Source: Brevifilum sp029548365
Lineage (GTDB): Bacteria; Chloroflexota; Anaerolineae; Anaerolineales; Anaerolineaceae
Direction: 5' to 3'
DNA: 64,000 nucleotides
NCBI GenBank assembly: GCA_035376985.1
Contig: DAOSSA010000007.1
Location: forward strand, 30,708-94,707
Made by a program: the position numbers and the translations under genes. Numbering within the stretch: the first letter of the stretch is position 1; each line of letters starts with the position of its first letter. Of this stretch, positions 63,155 to 64,000 are shown in pieces. Below the pieces are notes generated by a model that made no database searches, was not told the DNA's origin, and worked only from the letters and a program-made list of their open reading frames with translations.

Positions 63155-63636
63155 GGCAATAACTCTCCCTCAACCAGATGGTCGCTTGAAGGCGACTGCC
63201 AAATATTTTTAATCAACCACTGCCAGAGCGAGGTCTTGTAAGCGGACAGGATCATCGGGGTTTCTGAGATCGTATTCACCCTGGGTGGGGCAAGCTCGAG
63301 AGAGGCGCGGGGGTTGTAGCCCGGGACTTCGAGAAAGATCGCGTCGTGGGGGTTTAATGGCTTGAACCCCATCGCTTCAGCTTTAGACAGCATGACCTCA
63401 ATGGATTTTGTTTTAGCCAGATCGGAGGTTAATTCAGCGATTTCATTGTTGATATCGCTGATCTGATACTCGAGAGATTGGATGCTTCGCCCCGCTGCAG
63501 CAGCCTGGGCACTGATGCTCAGGTACAAACCGGTAATAGAAGCGACCAAAACCAACCCGAGCAGAAACAGGCCAATCCATTGTATCTGGATTCGCCAGGG
63601 GGCTTGTTTGTAGGCTTGTAGTAGGCGGTTTTTCAT
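63151..63636 (-). CDS. FtsL-like bitopic division protein
   Basis: A 161-residue protein with a short cytoplasmic end, one helix (about 17-38) and a coiled coil (about 45-80) rich in Gln, Glu and Lys (SIQSLEYQISDINNEIAEL), the FtsL/DivIC layout. A further C-terminal region (about 85-161) ending in SDHLVEGELLP is longer than usual. The start at 63636 has AAGGC upstream; a longer frame overlaps rsmH. Assignment depends mainly on position between rsmH and the PBP. Confidence 0.82.
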   Translation of the reverse strand: MKNRLLQAYKQAPWRIQIQWIGLFLLGLVLVASITGLYLSISAQAAAAGRSIQSLEYQISDINNEIAELTSDLAKTKSIEVMLSKAEAMGFKPLNPHDAIFLEVPGYNPRASLELAPPRVNTISETPMILSAYKTSLWQWLIKNIWQSPSSDHLVEGELLP

Positions 63637-63655
63637 GTTATTTGCCTTGCAATAT

Positions 63656-64000
63656 TCATGCCTTTTTGATCTTTTCAGCGACTCGTAAGCGTGCACTGCG
63701 GGCACGCGGGTTTTCCATAATTTCCTGGGCACCTGGTCTGATCGGTTTCCTGGTGATGATGTTGATCGACGCAGAATGGTCACAGGTGCACACCGGTTGT
63801 TCGGGTGGACAGATGCAATCGCTGCTTTCTGTCTTGTAGAACCGCTTGACGATCCGGTCTTCCAGGGAATGAAAGCTGATCACAGCGATTCTTCCACCGG
63901 GAGCGAGAATATTTACCATGCCGGGCAAAGCCAGGGTAAGCTTTTCAAGCTCCGCATTGGTAGCGATCCGCAGAGCCTGGAAGGTTCGGGTGGCAGGGTG
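63656..64000 (-). CDS. rsmH: 16S rRNA m4C1402 methyltransferase, 3' part only
   Basis: The frame runs off the right edge; 114 C-terminal codons are visible. They include TRTFQALRIATNAELEKL, ILAPGGRIAVISFHSLEDR and the C-terminal RARSARLRVAEK, all typical of RsmH/MraW. A Cys-rich insert (CICPPEQPVCTC) near the end resembles zinc-binding variants in other bacteria. It is the first visible gene of the dcw cluster; mraZ, if present, is outside. Confidence 0.95.
   Translation of the reverse strand, partial: HPATRTFQALRIATNAELEKLTLALPGMVNILAPGGRIAVISFHSLEDRIVKRFYKTESSDCICPPEQPVCTCDHSASINIITRKPIRPGAQEIMENPRARSARLRVAEKIKKA

Overview
The window reads as a chromosomal segment of a cobalamin-using bacterium, most likely a Chloroflexota member of the Anaerolineae type. 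This is inferred from gene content, with no database search. The supporting signs are several LysM/M23 cell-wall hydrolases and lipoproteins with Thr-Pro-rich linkers, a class II (B12) ribonucleotide reductase with NrdR, B12-dependent MetH under a SAM-I riboswitch, and a long division/cell-wall (dcw) cluster that lacks murE. I saw no prophage, transposase, CRISPR array, tRNA or rRNA. Nearly all of the window is housekeeping sequence; the unusual items are small.

Layout, left: 1-6.1 kb holds three LysM/M23 peptidases (two tandem LasA-type paralogues, one classical LytM-type) and an M1-like metallopeptidase lipoprotein. 6.45-7.8 kb is an MFS exporter. 7.8-13.5 kb is a leftward run: small membrane protein, selA, an M24 peptidase, tsaD, an ECF sigma factor with its zinc anti-sigma factor, a tiny zinc ribbon, and an OsmC protein. 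13.7-20.3 kb runs rightward: type II pantothenate kinase, then a promoter, SAM-I riboswitch and terminator ahead of metH and a YitJ-type homocysteine methyltransferase/MTHFR fusion. 20.4-25.3 kb carries a DUF3048 lipoprotein, a phosphoesterase, a DUF4349 lipoprotein and a second MFS exporter.

Middle: 25.4-30.4 kb (leftward) has tsaC, prmC, prfA, a MobA-like nucleotidyltransferase, a membrane protein and a PHP phosphoesterase. 30.5-33.2 kb (rightward) has tgt, uppP and a substrate-binding lipoprotein. RNase P RNA lies at 33.3-33.7 kb (minus). Then come an unassigned 446-residue protein with a nucleotidyltransferase-like signature, rpsT, argS, a cyclic-2,3-diphosphoglycerate-synthetase-like GTPase, obg and nadD.

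Right: 41.3-64 kb is all leftward. It holds a toast-rack-like lipoprotein, a small alpha-CTD-like gene broken by a stop codon, a deoxynucleoside kinase, an alpha/beta hydrolase, nrdJ and nrdR (with a pair of candidate NrdR operators), and the dcw cluster in transcription order rsmH, ftsL-like, pbp2/ftsI, murF, mraY, murD, ftsW, murG, cvpA-like, murC, murB, ddl, ftsQ, ftsA, ftsZ.

How the genes work together: lipid II synthesis (murF, mraY, murD, murG, murC, murB, ddl, uppP), its use at the septum (FtsZ/A/Q/W, PBP) and cell-wall turnover (M23 peptidases) form one theme. Translation quality and tRNA modification (tsaC, tsaD, tgt, prfA, prmC, argS, rpsT, rnpB, obg) form a second. B12-linked one-carbon and deoxynucleotide metabolism (metH, yitJ, nrdJ, dNK) form a third. 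The most notable observations are prmC without a usable canonical start codon, a conserved-looking alpha-CTD-like reading frame interrupted by TAA, a variant NrdR-box pair spaced by three helical turns, and the unassigned nucleotidyltransferase-like protein.
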